Shown here in pieces: positions 52,715 through 62,600 of a stretch of DNA of 64,000 bases. The DNA comes from Desulfobaculum sp044987625. Lineage in GTDB: Bacteria; Desulfobacterota; Desulfovibrionia; Desulfovibrionales; Desulfovibrionaceae. The notes under the pieces are model-generated. The model searched no databases, was not told the origin of the DNA, and worked only from the letters and a program-made list of their open reading frames with translations. The DNA is taken from contig NZ_JBJDSB010000002.1 in assembly GCF_044987625.1 (NCBI RefSeq), positions 1,232,404-1,296,403 on the forward strand. Direction: 5' to 3'. Each line of letters begins with the position of its first letter. Positions within the stretch are counted from its first letter, which is position 1. The translations under genes were made by a program, and so were the position numbers.

Positions 52715-53755
52715 TCACGGTAAAGGGTCCTCCGGCGAGCTCTGCGCTTCTTCCCGCATGCGCCGAAGCTCCTCATCGCTAAACGACTCTGGCACCCGCT
52801 CCTCTGAAGATGCTTCGTTTTGCCGTATAGGCCGCGCCCGATTCTGACTTCGCGCAAGCCACGCGTTGATGTGCTTGTACACGCCGTCAGCTGTTTTCCT
52901 GCGGCGAGGGTTGTCGATATTCCATTGACGGCAGGCGCGGAGTTCCTGTTCCACGTCAACAGCGGGATAGGTCTCCTGCCACTCACGAACCTTCGCAATA
53001 GGAATGGCCACGTCATGGCCTTTTCGATTTGTCGGAAAAACACAAAAGGCAGGGAGAGAAGATGACACCCGTCCGGAGCTTGGAGCAAAGCTCCGGTCAC
53101 TCTTCTTACTCTTTCTTGTCTTACTCTTTATACTCTTAAGAAGAAGAGCAGTCCCCGCGGCACTGCCCAAAGCCCCGGCCCTTTCATCCGGCGCAGCTTC
53201 AGCTTGGGCATTGTGCGACGCAGTGCAATTCGCTGTGCTGTCAGCATGCTCATGTCCTGCCCATCGCCGATGTGCATTTTGCTCGGCGCGGCGACGCCGG
53301 GCTGCGGCACGGCTGGCCCAAGCATTGTGTCTAATCCAGTTGTGGAGAGCAAAATGCAACACATGCCCGTCAGCTTCAGCCGCATCCAAAAACGCAGCCA
53401 CCTCACCTACGCTTTCGAACACACCTCGCACCCGTGCGGCGTTAAGTGCCTTGAGCCGCGCTTTATCATCTGGGTACACTTCAAGGCGGACGTCATCAGT
53501 TAAAACGTCAATAAAACCAAGCCAAATCAACGTTTCAACAAACCGTGGAAAACGCTCACCAAAAGAATCAACGCGCGCTGCTGCCGCCAGCCTTGCCCGA
53601 TTGGCATCGCGGTAGATTCCATCACACCAGCATATCGCCGCCTGTTCCCAGAGGCTCAACAACGCGAGCACTCCTTCCGGTCCAAAATGGGCGCGCAGCT
53701 CCGTCACTTTCCGATGGTTCTGAAACCCCACCGCAACCTGAAATCCTTTATTCAT
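52715..53755 (-). CDS. Phage replication protein (replisome organiser/O-like)
   Basis: A 346-residue protein. The N-terminal ~150 residues are a winged-helix-like domain (VTELRAHFGPEGVLALLSLW, DSFGERFPRFVETLIWLGFI). A basic linker follows, and the C-terminal segment VREWQETYPAVDVEQELRAC then DNPRRRKTADGVYKHINAWL is typical of phage replication proteins that load the helicase. It lies immediately downstream of the DnaB-type helicase gene. AGGTGG precedes the ATG at 53755. Confidence 0.8.
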   Translation of the reverse strand: MNKGFQVAVGFQNHRKVTELRAHFGPEGVLALLSLWEQAAICWCDGIYRDANRARLAAAARVDSFGERFPRFVETLIWLGFIDVLTDDVRLEVYPDDKARLKALNAARVRGVFESVGEVAAFLDAAEADGHVLHFALHNWIRHNAWASRAAARRRRAEQNAHRRWAGHEHADSTANCTASHNAQAEAAPDERAGALGSAAGTALLLKSIKSKTRKSKKSDRSFAPSSGRVSSSLPAFCVFPTNRKGHDVAIPIAKVREWQETYPAVDVEQELRACRQWNIDNPRRRKTADGVYKHINAWLARSQNRARPIRQNEASSEERVPESFSDEELRRMREEAQSSPEDPLP

Positions 53756-53770
53756 AGCCCACCTCACCTC

Positions 53771-55126
53771 TTAGTCATCACGCGAAACCGATTCTGCCTT
53801 TGGCCTGAAGGGTTCATTCTCAAATCGCAAAAACCGCTTGCGATAGACCAAGTGAAACGACCCAACGGTGTTATTGCGGCCCTTCGCGACATCCAGTTCA
53901 ACGCGGACGTTCTGTCCCTGAGCGTCTTGTCCTTTGCTCTTCCAGGGCACAATGAACACAATGATGTCCGCATCCTGCTCAATAGCCCCGGACTCCCGCA
54001 AATGAGAAAGCAAAGGGCGCTTCGTCTTCTCCGCTTCGCGGTTGAGCTGTGAGAGTACAATCACACTCACGCCGCACTCCACAGCGGTCGTTTTAAGAAG
54101 GCGGCTCGCCTCTGCAAGCTCTCGCTCTCGGCTCCCACCGCGTTGCTCCGGCGCAATAAGCTGCAGATAGTCCACGGCCACAACACGCACACCCTGCCGG
54201 CACCATCGCCGGACCTGCTGCCGCAACTCGCTCGGACGAATCGAAGGCTTGTCCGCGAAATGAAGCGGTAGGCGCTGGGCCCGCTGGGCAAAATCATAAA
54301 TCGCCTTCCAGTCACTCTCTGAGAACCGGCCGTCGCGAAACCGCTGTGCATTGACGAGCCCTCCCCCCTGCGACGCATGCCCTCCACCGGCAGCACAAAG
54401 ACGGTTCATCAACAGCAAGGCCTGCATCTCCATGGAAAACACACCAGCTCCATGCCCTTGCTCCGCGGCATGAAAAAGAAGATTCAGTGCCAAAGCCGTC
54501 TTACCGCACCCCGGACGCCCGGCAATTACAAAAACCTCGCCGGGGACCAAGCCTGTGACCAAAGTATTGAGCCGATGAAACGGAGTCTTGATCCCAGCTC
54601 CCCCTTCACCCTGCAGGTGTTCGAGCGAGGCAACCCACCCTTTGACTAACTCACCTGCGCTTTGTGAAAAGGCACCCCCGCGATCCTCAAGGACTCCGTC
54701 AAGACGGCGCTGCACATCGAGAATACAGGCACCGATGTCTTCTGTTTGGTCAAAAGCGGCCTCGCCAATACTCGTCCCAATCTGAGCTAGCGCCCTACGG
54801 CGCGCCCTCTCACGTACCACTCGCGCCGCGCTCTCCCCTTGGGAGGGTAACGCGACAGCATCGGCCAAAGCGGCAAGGCGAGAAGCTCCCCCCACTGCGC
54901 CAAGGGTTCCCGTGCGTTCGAGCTCTGCAGACACTGAAACAAGATCCACGGGCTCAGACCGCCGCCCAACCTCGCATAAAGCTCGGAATATTGATGTGTG
55001 GCGAGGATCATAAAAGTCTTCAGGGCGCACAATCTGTACAATGTGCTCCCAAGCTGCTGGACGCCTGAGGCACGCGCCGAGCACAAATTCCTCAGCCTCA
55101 ACACTATGCGGAGGGACCTTCTGCAA
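53771..55126 (-). CDS. dnaB: Replicative DNA helicase (DnaB-like)
   Basis: A 451-residue hexameric helicase of the phage replisome. N-terminal domain starts PPHSVEAEEFVLGACLRRPA; the RecA core has Walker A GRPGCGKTALAL and Walker B VVAVDYLQLI, then SVIVLSQLNREAEKTKRPLL and LRESGAIEQDADIIVFI. The start is the uncertain part: no ATG or GTG fits, and the best choice is a TTG at 55126 with AAAGGGGGG just ahead, 14 bp past the preceding stop; the longer frame to 55282 runs back over the upstream gene. It is normal in length from this TTG. Confidence 0.9.
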   Translation of the reverse strand: MQKVPPHSVEAEEFVLGACLRRPAAWEHIVQIVRPEDFYDPRHTSIFRALCEVGRRSEPVDLVSVSAELERTGTLGAVGGASRLAALADAVALPSQGESAARVVRERARRRALAQIGTSIGEAAFDQTEDIGACILDVQRRLDGVLEDRGGAFSQSAGELVKGWVASLEHLQGEGGAGIKTPFHRLNTLVTGLVPGEVFVIAGRPGCGKTALALNLLFHAAEQGHGAGVFSMEMQALLLMNRLCAAGGGHASQGGGLVNAQRFRDGRFSESDWKAIYDFAQRAQRLPLHFADKPSIRPSELRQQVRRWCRQGVRVVAVDYLQLIAPEQRGGSRERELAEASRLLKTTAVECGVSVIVLSQLNREAEKTKRPLLSHLRESGAIEQDADIIVFIVPWKSKGQDAQGQNVRVELDVAKGRNNTVGSFHLVYRKRFLRFENEPFRPKAESVSRDD

Positions 55127-55139
55127 CGCGCCCCCCTTT

Positions 55140-55691
55140 TTAAACAGGACGCCCAAGGACGCGTGTTGCCCACAGTCGAAGTGCCTTATTCCCTGTCGCA
55201 CAGCGCTGAAGCACACCGTTGTAGACATACCGACGCCGAGGCACCTTACCTCCATGCTTTCTAACAAGGCGAATAATGGCACGCTGTTGCTTGGGCAGAA
55301 CTCCTTCCCGCATGGCGAGATCGTTGAAAAGCTGCCTCAGCGCATCAAGCGGATAACGCCTCAAGCTATCCCATGCAGCGGCTTCAACAGCTCGCGCGAA
55401 AAGTTGCTCAATGACCGAGACGGGCTGTTCCCCTCTTCGCCCTGTCAGACAATGGGACCACCACAAGGGAGCCGGAACAATCCCTCCTGGCCGTATATCT
55501 CGCCAGCCTGTGCAGACAGAACAGGGTAAAGGCAAAGGCTCAGACTCCGGCCATCTCGCCAGCTCCGGCCGTTGGCGGATTGCTTCGCATTTCACGGGAG
55601 TCATCCGTACTCGAAGGGCCTCACAGTAAAACGTATGCTCTGCGAGCCACGCCTCCTGCTCGTACCGTGACGGAGTTGCTTGAATTGACAT
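55140..55691 (-). CDS. Early phage protein with Cys cluster, unknown function
   Basis: A 183-residue protein. C-x(7)... LPCSVCTGWRDI contains a CxxC, with another Cys upstream (MTPVKCEAIRQ), so a zinc-binding fold is possible. C-terminal half is basic and helical (RRYPLDALRQLFNDLAMREG, QQRAIIRLVRKHGG). The ATG at 55691 has GGAGGGCG ahead and shares its bases with the stop of the preceding gene. Confidence 0.7.
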   Translation of the reverse strand: MSIQATPSRYEQEAWLAEHTFYCEALRVRMTPVKCEAIRQRPELARWPESEPLPLPCSVCTGWRDIRPGGIVPAPLWWSHCLTGRRGEQPVSVIEQLFARAVEAAAWDSLRRYPLDALRQLFNDLAMREGVLPKQQRAIIRLVRKHGGKVPRRRYVYNGVLQRCATGNKALRLWATRVLGRPV

Positions 55692-55909
55692 CACGCCCTC
55701 CACGCTCCGCCCTCAGCAGGCCCATCGTCGTCATACGGCCTAACACCGCAACGCTCTTCAAGCCGCTCACCAAGGCGATGATTTGCCGCTATGAGCTGGT
55801 CCACCTTTTGCGAAAGACACAGCGCTCGCGAATTAGCCCTTTGGACGCGGGAATTCAGCCACAAGACGACGTCTTCGAGCTCAGCAATCCGATCATCTTT
55901 CGTGCTCAT
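55691..55909 (-). CDS. Small coiled-coil early phage protein
   Basis: A 72-residue protein (MSTKDDRIAELEDVVLWLNS, then VDQLIAANHRLGERLEER) that is mostly coiled coil. It is the first gene transcribed from the early promoter. GGAGG precedes the ATG at 55909; an ORF extension to 55957 is not supported. Confidence 0.72.
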   Translation of the reverse strand: MSTKDDRIAELEDVVLWLNSRVQRANSRALCLSQKVDQLIAANHRLGERLEERCGVRPYDDDGPAEGGAWRA

Positions 55910-56119
55910 GCTGCCTCCATACAATGAGATGCAACACCAAGAAGTACGAGAGCCCACCTACGGCAATGGAATTCGAAAGGCGGCGACTCTGTGCAAGAGG
56001 CGAAATCCTCGCCTTCACACTGAAATGATGGATATATGGGCATTGCGTTAAGCTGAAAAGGCAAGGCAGGGAAGAGCCTTCAGGGCTAAACGCTAAGCAG
56101 GGAAGGTATGTTTATTTGA

Positions 56120-56148
56120 AAATTAGAACTTTTTGTTCTAAAAATCAA
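56120..56148 (-). promoter_or_regulatory. Candidate early prophage promoter with embedded operator
   Basis: On the minus strand TTGATT (56148-56143) and TAATTT (56125-56120) are 17 bp apart. Between them lies the perfect repeat TTAGAAC-TTTTT-GTTCTAA (56123-56141), a likely repressor operator. It faces the early genes and lies 50-80 bp from the start of the CI-like gene. Confidence 0.6.
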
Positions 56149-56161
56149 GTAAAAAATATCA

Positions 56162-56199
56162 CTTTGACTTTATGAAATTCAAAGACAAGTATATACAGT
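56162..56199 (+). promoter_or_regulatory. Candidate repressor promoter, possibly leaderless transcript
   Basis: TTGACT (56164-56169) precedes AAGTAT (56187-56192) by 17 bp; transcription would begin at about 56199-56200, the ATG itself. No Shine-Dalgarno sequence precedes that ATG. A second imperfect repeat, CTTTGA...TCAAAG, spans 56162-56184. Confidence 0.4.
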
Positions 56200-56868
56200 A
56201 TGAATTCTGAAAAAGGATACCAACGGTTCATCAAGGCGTTTATGATTGAGCACTTGGCAGACCTTAAAAGGCCTGTACGCCTCGAATACGCAAAAAAACT
56301 TGGGATATCTGATAGATATCTCGACATGATTCTGCGCGACCCTGAAAAAGTGCCGGGAAAGAATCTCATCACGAAGATTCCCGAACTTTTCGACCTCTCT
56401 CTAGAGGAAATACTCATTCGAGGAAGACAACTCTCTGGGGAATCACCCGAATTGTTATGCTATCCGTCCGAGTTCGCACTTATCCCCTACCTCGAGCAGC
56501 AATCTGTTCAAGAACTCACAACACACGTTGCCTTCCGCCGAGACTGGCTTCATCAGAAAGGAAACCTAGACACTATGAGGAGCATCATAGCGACGGGCAA
56601 TTCCATGGCACCGAGCATCCATGACGGGGACGTCGTACTCATTGATCAAAGTCAGAGAAAAGTCGAAGTAGGAAAGATTTTCGCGGTGAAGCTGGACGAC
56701 GATGTGCTGCTTAAACGACTCGAACGTGAGCCAGGATACATCATCCTTTGCAGCGACAATCAGGATAATCATCGCCCGATAAGCATTTCTCTTGAGGCAT
56801 TAAACGAAGAACTGATCAATTTTGAAATAATGGGCAAGTGTATCAGCACCTGCCGAGACCTCAGCTGA
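56200..56868 (+). CDS. CI-like phage repressor with S24 peptidase domain
   Basis: A 222-residue repressor. The N-terminal ~75 residues form a helix-turn-helix (RLEYAKKLGISDRYLDMILR, residues 27-46). The C-terminal domain has the S24/LexA catalytic Ser in GNSMAPSIHDGDVVLID (S135) and the catalytic Lys in VLLKRLE (K172). A canonical Ala-Gly cleavage site is not obvious in the linker, so induction by self-cleavage is uncertain. It is divergent from all prophage early genes and probably binds the repeats at 56123-56141. The start lacks a ribosome site (alternative ATG at 56242 with AAGGCG). Confidence 0.85.
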   Translation: MNSEKGYQRFIKAFMIEHLADLKRPVRLEYAKKLGISDRYLDMILRDPEKVPGKNLITKIPELFDLSLEEILIRGRQLSGESPELLCYPSEFALIPYLEQQSVQELTTHVAFRRDWLHQKGNLDTMRSIIATGNSMAPSIHDGDVVLIDQSQRKVEVGKIFAVKLDDDVLLKRLEREPGYIILCSDNQDNHRPISISLEALNEELINFEIMGKCISTCRDLS

Positions 56869-57220
56869 ACAGATTCGGACCCATCTCTCCCCCTATATGA
56901 ACAGCTAGCAGATGTTGCTGTTCCTCTTTTGTTATTGGCAGAGCCCAATAATCGACAAGCCTAGCGCTCCCCTCCTTACACACCATATGCATCCCGCTCC
57001 AGCACCTGATCCGCCGTATATTCTCGCAAAGGCGTAACGCCCGCCTTTCGTCATGTAGGAGGCATATTGTTCTATTAGGATCATCATCCATTGCCAGACG
57101 TTGCAACCCATCGCAGTACCAAACCAGATTGAAGCCTCTTTTCTGCAAATCCACTTTATAAATCCCCACCCCAAATTCTCCACTGCCTAGCCTTAGAAGT
57201 GCTTCCAATCCTTTTCGCAT
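56861..57220 (-). CDS. Hypothetical protein convergent to the repressor
   Basis: A 119-residue protein (MRKGLEALLRLGSGEFGVGI, RRIRCWSGMHMVCKEG, YWALPITKEEQQHLLAVHIG). The pattern of a long helix followed by antiparallel strands and LPIT... resembles PAS-like sensor domains, but I would not assign it. Its 3' end overlaps the repressor's by 8 bp. AAGGGG precedes the ATG at 57220. Confidence 0.6.
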   Translation of the reverse strand: MRKGLEALLRLGSGEFGVGIYKVDLQKRGFNLVWYCDGLQRLAMDDDPNRTICLLHDERRALRLCENIRRIRCWSGMHMVCKEGSARLVDYWALPITKEEQQHLLAVHIGGEMGPNLFS

Positions 57221-57868
57221 AGCGATGCCCCTTCTTATAGATTCAAGACACCACATATTGCATCGTCAATATTTGTCAAATTGTAAAGAAATATTTCGAA
57301 AAACTCAGCGTAGTCTCGCTGGGATATGTTCTAAGTGCTCTGACCAGTGCGTTCCACAAAGTCAATTCCAACCGCTCCCTCCCCATTGGACAAGGGGTAC
57401 ACAGCCCGATAGGGCCGCAAGTTCAAACGCTTGCACTAGACACCCAGCGCCGCCCTCCCCTCGTCTCTGCTTGTAGCCCTGCGTTTTGCGTTGATTTAAC
57501 ACAAAGAGCCTTTCTACACCGTCAACCCCCTGTGGAGCGTTCAGAACGCTTACCGATACATATCGGAACCGCCCAGTGCTTGGCTTGTTTTGCCACGATG
57601 CAATCAGCCTGGAGTGAACTGTAAACTTCACAATCAACTTGCAAAATATCGTCAAACCAACACTGTAAAAGCAAATAGGCCATGAAACCGGCAGTGTCAT
57701 ATGAACGCTATACCTGCCCCCCCCCGGCAAAGCTTTCGCATTATCAAGCTCCCCCCCTCCTTCCAGTCCCATTCCTCCCGCTTCACCGGCCCCCTGCCCT
57801 CTGGACCAAGCGCGTCCTAACGCGTACGAATATCGACATAAATTTAACCAACCAGACACGAGTACCAC
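57221..57868. other. 648-bp stretch without a supported gene
   Basis: One 170-residue minus-strand frame has no ribosome site and an unnatural Gly/Trp/Arg composition. No integrase or remnant was found. A candidate attachment site or promoter for the GIY-YIG gene may be here, but nothing definite is seen. Confidence 0.45.
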
Positions 57869-58738
57869 ATGCAATCAACTCAACTCCCTCCCTTTTCAAT
57901 CCGCATCTTTTTGCCAGATGGTGATCCCGACGGCCTACGCATTATTGAAAAATCAAACTGGACCGGGATAGGCGTCGTTTTTACGCGTACGGGCTATAAG
58001 GCCGCTCTCCGGCGCGACGAATTCGAACGAACCGGTGTTTACGTTCTCGTCGGCAGTCTGGACGACAGCAGCCTCCCCACCGTCTACATCGGTGAAGGAG
58101 ATCCGGTCCGCCCGCGCTTGGAAAACCACAACGCAAAAAAGGACTTTTGGGATTGGGGAGTGTTCTTTGTCACCAAGGACATGAGCCTTAACAAAGCGCA
58201 CGTAAAATACCTTGAAAGTCGTCTCATCGAACTGGCCACCGCTGCCAAGCAATGCAACCTCGACAACACCAATAACTCAAGCCAGCCAAGCCTTGCTGAA
58301 GCAGATATTGCAGACATGGAGAGCTTCCTAGCTGATATGCTCAAGGTCTTCCCTCTTGTGGGCCTTTCAGTCTTCGAAGAGCCTACACAGCAGGACACGA
58401 GCCAGCACGAGCTCCTTTTCATCAAAGCTAAAGGAATTGTCGCGAGTGGCTATGAAACAACGAAGGGGTTTGTTGTGCTCAAAGACTCACAAGCCGTTAT
58501 CAAAGAAGTTCCATCAATTGATGACTACCTTGTTACGTTACGTCGCGACTTGGCTGCAAAGGGTGTTCTCGTCGAAAGCAACGGCCATTACTTGTTTACA
58601 GAGAACTACCTTTTCAAGTCCCCGAGTACTGCAGCCGGTGTAATCCAAGCCCTAAGCGCTAATGGCCGAACATGCTGGAGAAACCGCGCTGGTAAAAACT
58701 TAAAAACTCTTCAAACATCAAACTCCACAACAACTTGA
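57869..58738 (+). CDS. GIY-YIG nuclease family protein (DUF4357-type)
   Basis: A 289-residue protein. The catalytic signature is split as TGVYVLVG (residues ~51-58) and TVYIGEGDPVRPRL (~70-83), with ENHNAKKDFWDWGVFF following, matching GIY-YIG nucleases. The C-terminal region (GYETTKGFVVLKDSQAVIKE, LRRDLAAKGVL) is a DUF4357-type domain often found with them. It lies close to a type I restriction locus, where such proteins are common accessory genes. The ribosome site is weak. Confidence 0.82.
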   Translation: MQSTQLPPFSIRIFLPDGDPDGLRIIEKSNWTGIGVVFTRTGYKAALRRDEFERTGVYVLVGSLDDSSLPTVYIGEGDPVRPRLENHNAKKDFWDWGVFFVTKDMSLNKAHVKYLESRLIELATAAKQCNLDNTNNSSQPSLAEADIADMESFLADMLKVFPLVGLSVFEEPTQQDTSQHELLFIKAKGIVASGYETTKGFVVLKDSQAVIKEVPSIDDYLVTLRRDLAAKGVLVESNGHYLFTENYLFKSPSTAAGVIQALSANGRTCWRNRAGKNLKTLQTSNSTTT

Positions 58739-58775
58739 CATTCTCCCCTTCGCCCTAACCCATTGCCAATTATAA

Positions 58776-58820
58776 AAGGCCATCCACACAGCCCACAGCC
58801 GCATGGATGGCCTTCTCTTT
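58776..58820 (+). terminator. Rho-independent terminator of the GIY-YIG gene
   Basis: Perfect 11-bp stem AAGGCCATCCA / TGGATGGCCTT followed by CTCTTT, ~40 bp past the stop. Confidence 0.85.
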
Positions 58821-58902
58821 AAGACCTACAAAAAGAATTCTTCTACCTGCCCAGAACCAAAAGGGACCATATCGGCCCACTCTTGATCAAAAAACCTCCC
58901 CT

Positions 58903-59646
58903 TCACTCATTCAGCAGCAGCTCCGACATACCGTCCAGCTTCGCCTTGACGGACTTCCAATCTGGCATCCGGTCCGCCAGCAGGCGGTAGAAGCGGGGGC
59001 TGTGGTTGTGCTCCTGAAGGTGGCATAGCTCATGCGTCAGCACGTAATCGATACACTCTCGCGGCGCTTTGATGAGGTGCGGATTTATGGAGAGCGTGCC
59101 GTTTGGCGAGCAGCTTCCCCATTGCTTTTTCATGGTTAGCAGTCGCCACGGTGGCACATCATCCTTCCACGGAGTTCTCTCCACAATGGCTTCCAGTCGC
59201 CGCGCAAAGTATTCCTTGGCGCGTTGCCTGTACCAGTCCTTCAAGAGGCTCCTGACGCGTTCCGGTGAGCTGTCTTCCGTGCTCACTTCCAGCCTCCCGC
59301 GATAGAGCCGCACCTGCGCCTTTTGTTCCTGTATCGTGATGATTTTGAGCTGGTGGCGGCGGCCTTGATAGAAGTAGCTTTCGCCGCTCACGTATTCACG
59401 TGGCAATACGTACCTGCGAAGCTCCCGTGCGCGGAGCATGTGGTCCAGAACCCATCTGGCGCGCTTCTGCACGGCCTCTTTTATTTGAACGAGGTCGGCG
59501 TCCTGCGGCGCATCGACCTGAACGGAACCGTCCGGATGCACATGGATGGCGACTTTCGCCTTCCGCCCCGGCACGTGGCACACTTGATAGCGAATGCGTT
59601 CATCGCCATAGGTGAGTGTTTGCATGATTGTCTTATCTGTTTCCAT
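58903..59646 (-). CDS. YgjP-type metallopeptidase (DUF45, M48-like)
   Basis: A 247-residue protein. The zinc-binding helix HELCHLQEHNHSPRFY (H-E-x2-H with a following His) and WGSCSPNGTLSINPHLI are diagnostic for the YgjP/DUF45 family; the N-terminal half is beta-rich (VHPDGSVQVDAP). Such genes commonly travel with hsdR in type I restriction loci. It overlaps the hsdR stop by 14 bp if the ATG at 59646 is used; an ATG at 59625 is also possible and neither has a strong ribosome site. Substrate unknown. Confidence 0.85.
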   Translation of the reverse strand: METDKTIMQTLTYGDERIRYQVCHVPGRKAKVAIHVHPDGSVQVDAPQDADLVQIKEAVQKRARWVLDHMLRARELRRYVLPREYVSGESYFYQGRRHQLKIITIQEQKAQVRLYRGRLEVSTEDSSPERVRSLLKDWYRQRAKEYFARRLEAIVERTPWKDDVPPWRLLTMKKQWGSCSPNGTLSINPHLIKAPRECIDYVLTHELCHLQEHNHSPRFYRLLADRMPDWKSVKAKLDGMSELLLNE

Positions 59647-62600
59647 GAGCCAGACGCACTCTGGTAATCTGAATAACGTGTTCGATGACATCCTTTGCTT
59701 TTTCAAGCCCGATGAGCTTGAACAGGCGCGGCAGGATGCCCTTGTGAATGGTGGATTCCATCGCCTGCGGACTTAGTGAGTGCTCCACAACAGCGGTGCC
59801 GACGATGGAGTCGATGGCCTTGGCTTCCTCAATGAGCTTCTTTTCTTCATCCGGCGGGATGGCTTTGAAGTGGTCTTCGCCCAGCACCAGCCGGAATGTG
59901 CCGTAGTACGCCCTGGCAGTCTCGCTGCCATCAAGCTCGTCCGGTATGCCTGACACGGCGCGGTTGTTCAGCTGTTCCTCGAATTCCTTGAAAAGGGCGT
60001 ATTGCTTGAAGGGATGTTCGAACATCTTTTCGGCCTGCGAAATGGCGTCCTTCAGCAGCTCGGAAAAGACCTTCTGGGCATACGGGTCGTCGCTGAGTTC
60101 CTGCTCGATGGTCTTTCTGACGCGTGTGCGGATGATGTCCGTCTCGTTGCGCGTCTTCTCCTTTGACCAGTCTTCCGGATTTTCCTTGCCGATTTCGTTC
60201 ACCAGCACAACGCCCTCAGGGTCTTCGATGGATTCGCCGACCACGTGCTTGTCCACGAGTCGGCGTATCTGCTCCTCGTAGGCGCTGTAGTCAACCGTTT
60301 CCTGTGCGTCCTGACGCGCTATCTTGCGCAGGTTCGTGAAGAATCGCAGATCGCTTTTGTACTTGGCGATGTCCTTTTCGCTGAAGCTGCCATCCTCGAA
60401 GAACGAGCGCGACGAAAGCGCCACCTTGAGGCACAGGCCAAACTCCGTGAGCGCCTGATAGAAGTCCTCTCGCACCTTCTGACGCAGGTCGATGCTGGTT
60501 CCGTCGTCATCCTCCGTGTACTGCGGCATGAGGATTTGTCTGTACTGCTCAAGGTCCTGCCTGTTCTTGACGTATCTGAATATTCCCCACAGGCGTTTGT
60601 GCAGCTCCGGCAGCCGTTTGTATTCGGTGCCGACCTGATGATACAGCCCCTCGATGTCGTCCACGTCGAAGCCGCTTTGCGTGCGCTCCTGAAGGTCCTG
60701 ATACTCCTTGAGTGTCGTATCCAGTTCCTTGAGGATGCCGCGATAGTCGATGAGCAGGCCGTATTCCTTGGCCTCGTGCAGGCGGTTTACGCGTGCGATG
60801 GCCTGAAGCAGGTTGTGCTCTTTCAGCGGCTTGTCGATGTACAGAACCGTGTTCCTCGGTTCGTCAAAGCCCGTCAGCAGCTTGTCCACCACTATAAGGA
60901 TGTCCACGCCGTCGTCGGTGGCAAAGTCCTCGATGACGCGTTGCTCGTATTGCTTGTACTGTTCGGCGCTGGCGCTCTTGCCTACGGTTTTCTCGGCCCA
61001 CTGCTGCACCTCCGGCAGCGCGGATTCGTCCACGTCCGAATGGCCTTCGCGGGAATCCGGCGGCGAGATGACCACCGCACTCGTGACCAGCCCCGTTGCG
61101 TCGAGATATTTCTTGTAGCGGACTGCGGAGAGCTTGGAATCTGCGGCGAGTTGGCCCTTGAGTCCCATGCCGAGGGTTTTGATATGGTCCGAGAAATGGG
61201 TGGCAATGTCCCACGCGATGAGTTCAATGCGGTTCTCGGAGCCGTACACTGCGCCCTTGTTGGCGAATTTCTTTTTGAGGTCGGTCTTCTGCTCTTCGGT
61301 CAGCCGCGCCGTTATCTTGTCGAACCAGTTGTCAATGGCGGCCTCGTTCACGGCCAGCTCTGGGCGGCGCTCTTCGTAGAGCAGTGGGGTGACCGTTCCA
61401 TCCTCCACGGCGCGCTGCATGGTGTAGGCGTGAATGATGGGGCCGAACTTGTTCTGCGTCTTGTCGTCCTTGAGGAGCGGCGTTCCGGTAAAGGCGATGT
61501 ACGCCGCATTCGGCAGCGCCTTGCGCATACGTTCATGGGTTTCACCGCCGTGGCTGCGGTGGCCTTCGTCCACCAGCACGATGATCTTGTCGCTGGGGTT
61601 GTAGCACTCCGGCAGCTTGGACGCGGTGTTGAACTTGTCGATGATGGAAAAGATGATGCGGTCGTCGCCCTTGCCGATGCGCTGGGCGAGGTCGCGACCG
61701 GAACCCGCTCTTGCCCGTTCGCCTTCCTTCTTGGTGGCAACGGCGGAGCCGAACGCGCCACCCGTGAGGAACGTTCTGGAGAGCTGTTTTTCAAGGTCAA
61801 CGCGGTCCGTGACGATGATGACGCGGCAGTCCCTGAGGTCCGGTTCAAGCAGAAGCGCCTTGCTGAGGAAGACCATGGTGAAGGACTTGCCGGAACCCGT
61901 GGTGTGCCAGATAACGCCGCCCTCGCGGCTTCCGGCCTTGTCCAGTCGCTTCACGCGCTCCAGCATGGCTCTGATGCCGAATGCCTGCTGATACCGCGCC
62001 ACAATCTTGCCGACGCGCTTATCGAAGAGGATGTAATACTGCACCAGCTTCAGCAGGCGGTCCTTTCGCAATAGGCTGACAAGCAGCTTGTCCTGCTGTG
62101 TGGGCAGAACGTCGCCGGACCACAGCGATTCAAAATAGTCCCGCATGGCCTTGGGGCGGTCCTGAAAAAGCGCGTCCTTGTCATCTGCTGAAAGCGGCGT
62201 GTTCTTGATGGTGTGGAAGGTGGCGTCGTCGAAGATTTCCTCGCGCCACGTGGCCCAGAACTTCTTGGGCGTCTTGGTGGTGGCGTAGCGTCCTTCGGTG
62301 TTGCTGATGGCCATGAGCAGTTGCGCATAGCAGAAGAGGTGCGGAATTTCGTCCTTCTTCTGATTGCGGATGGACTGGCTGACGCCTTCCTCCAGCATGG
62401 ATTTGTTCGGGTTGCCGGATTCAGGCCGCTTTGCCTCGATAACCACAAAAGGGATGCCATTGACGAAGCACACAATGTCAGGGATGCGCCTATGCGTGCC
62501 AGCCGAAGACAGCACGTCCATCTCTTCGGTGACGTGGAACAGGTTGTTTTCGGGGTGCTCCCAGTCGATGATGGGAATGGTCGGCTGAACGGGCTTTCCG

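Noticed and set aside
57362..57874. 170-residue minus-strand frame
   Set aside because: No ribosome site, odd composition and no recognisable pattern.
60245..62074. 609-residue plus-strand frame
   Set aside because: Antisense of hsdR, which contains intact nuclease and helicase motifs.
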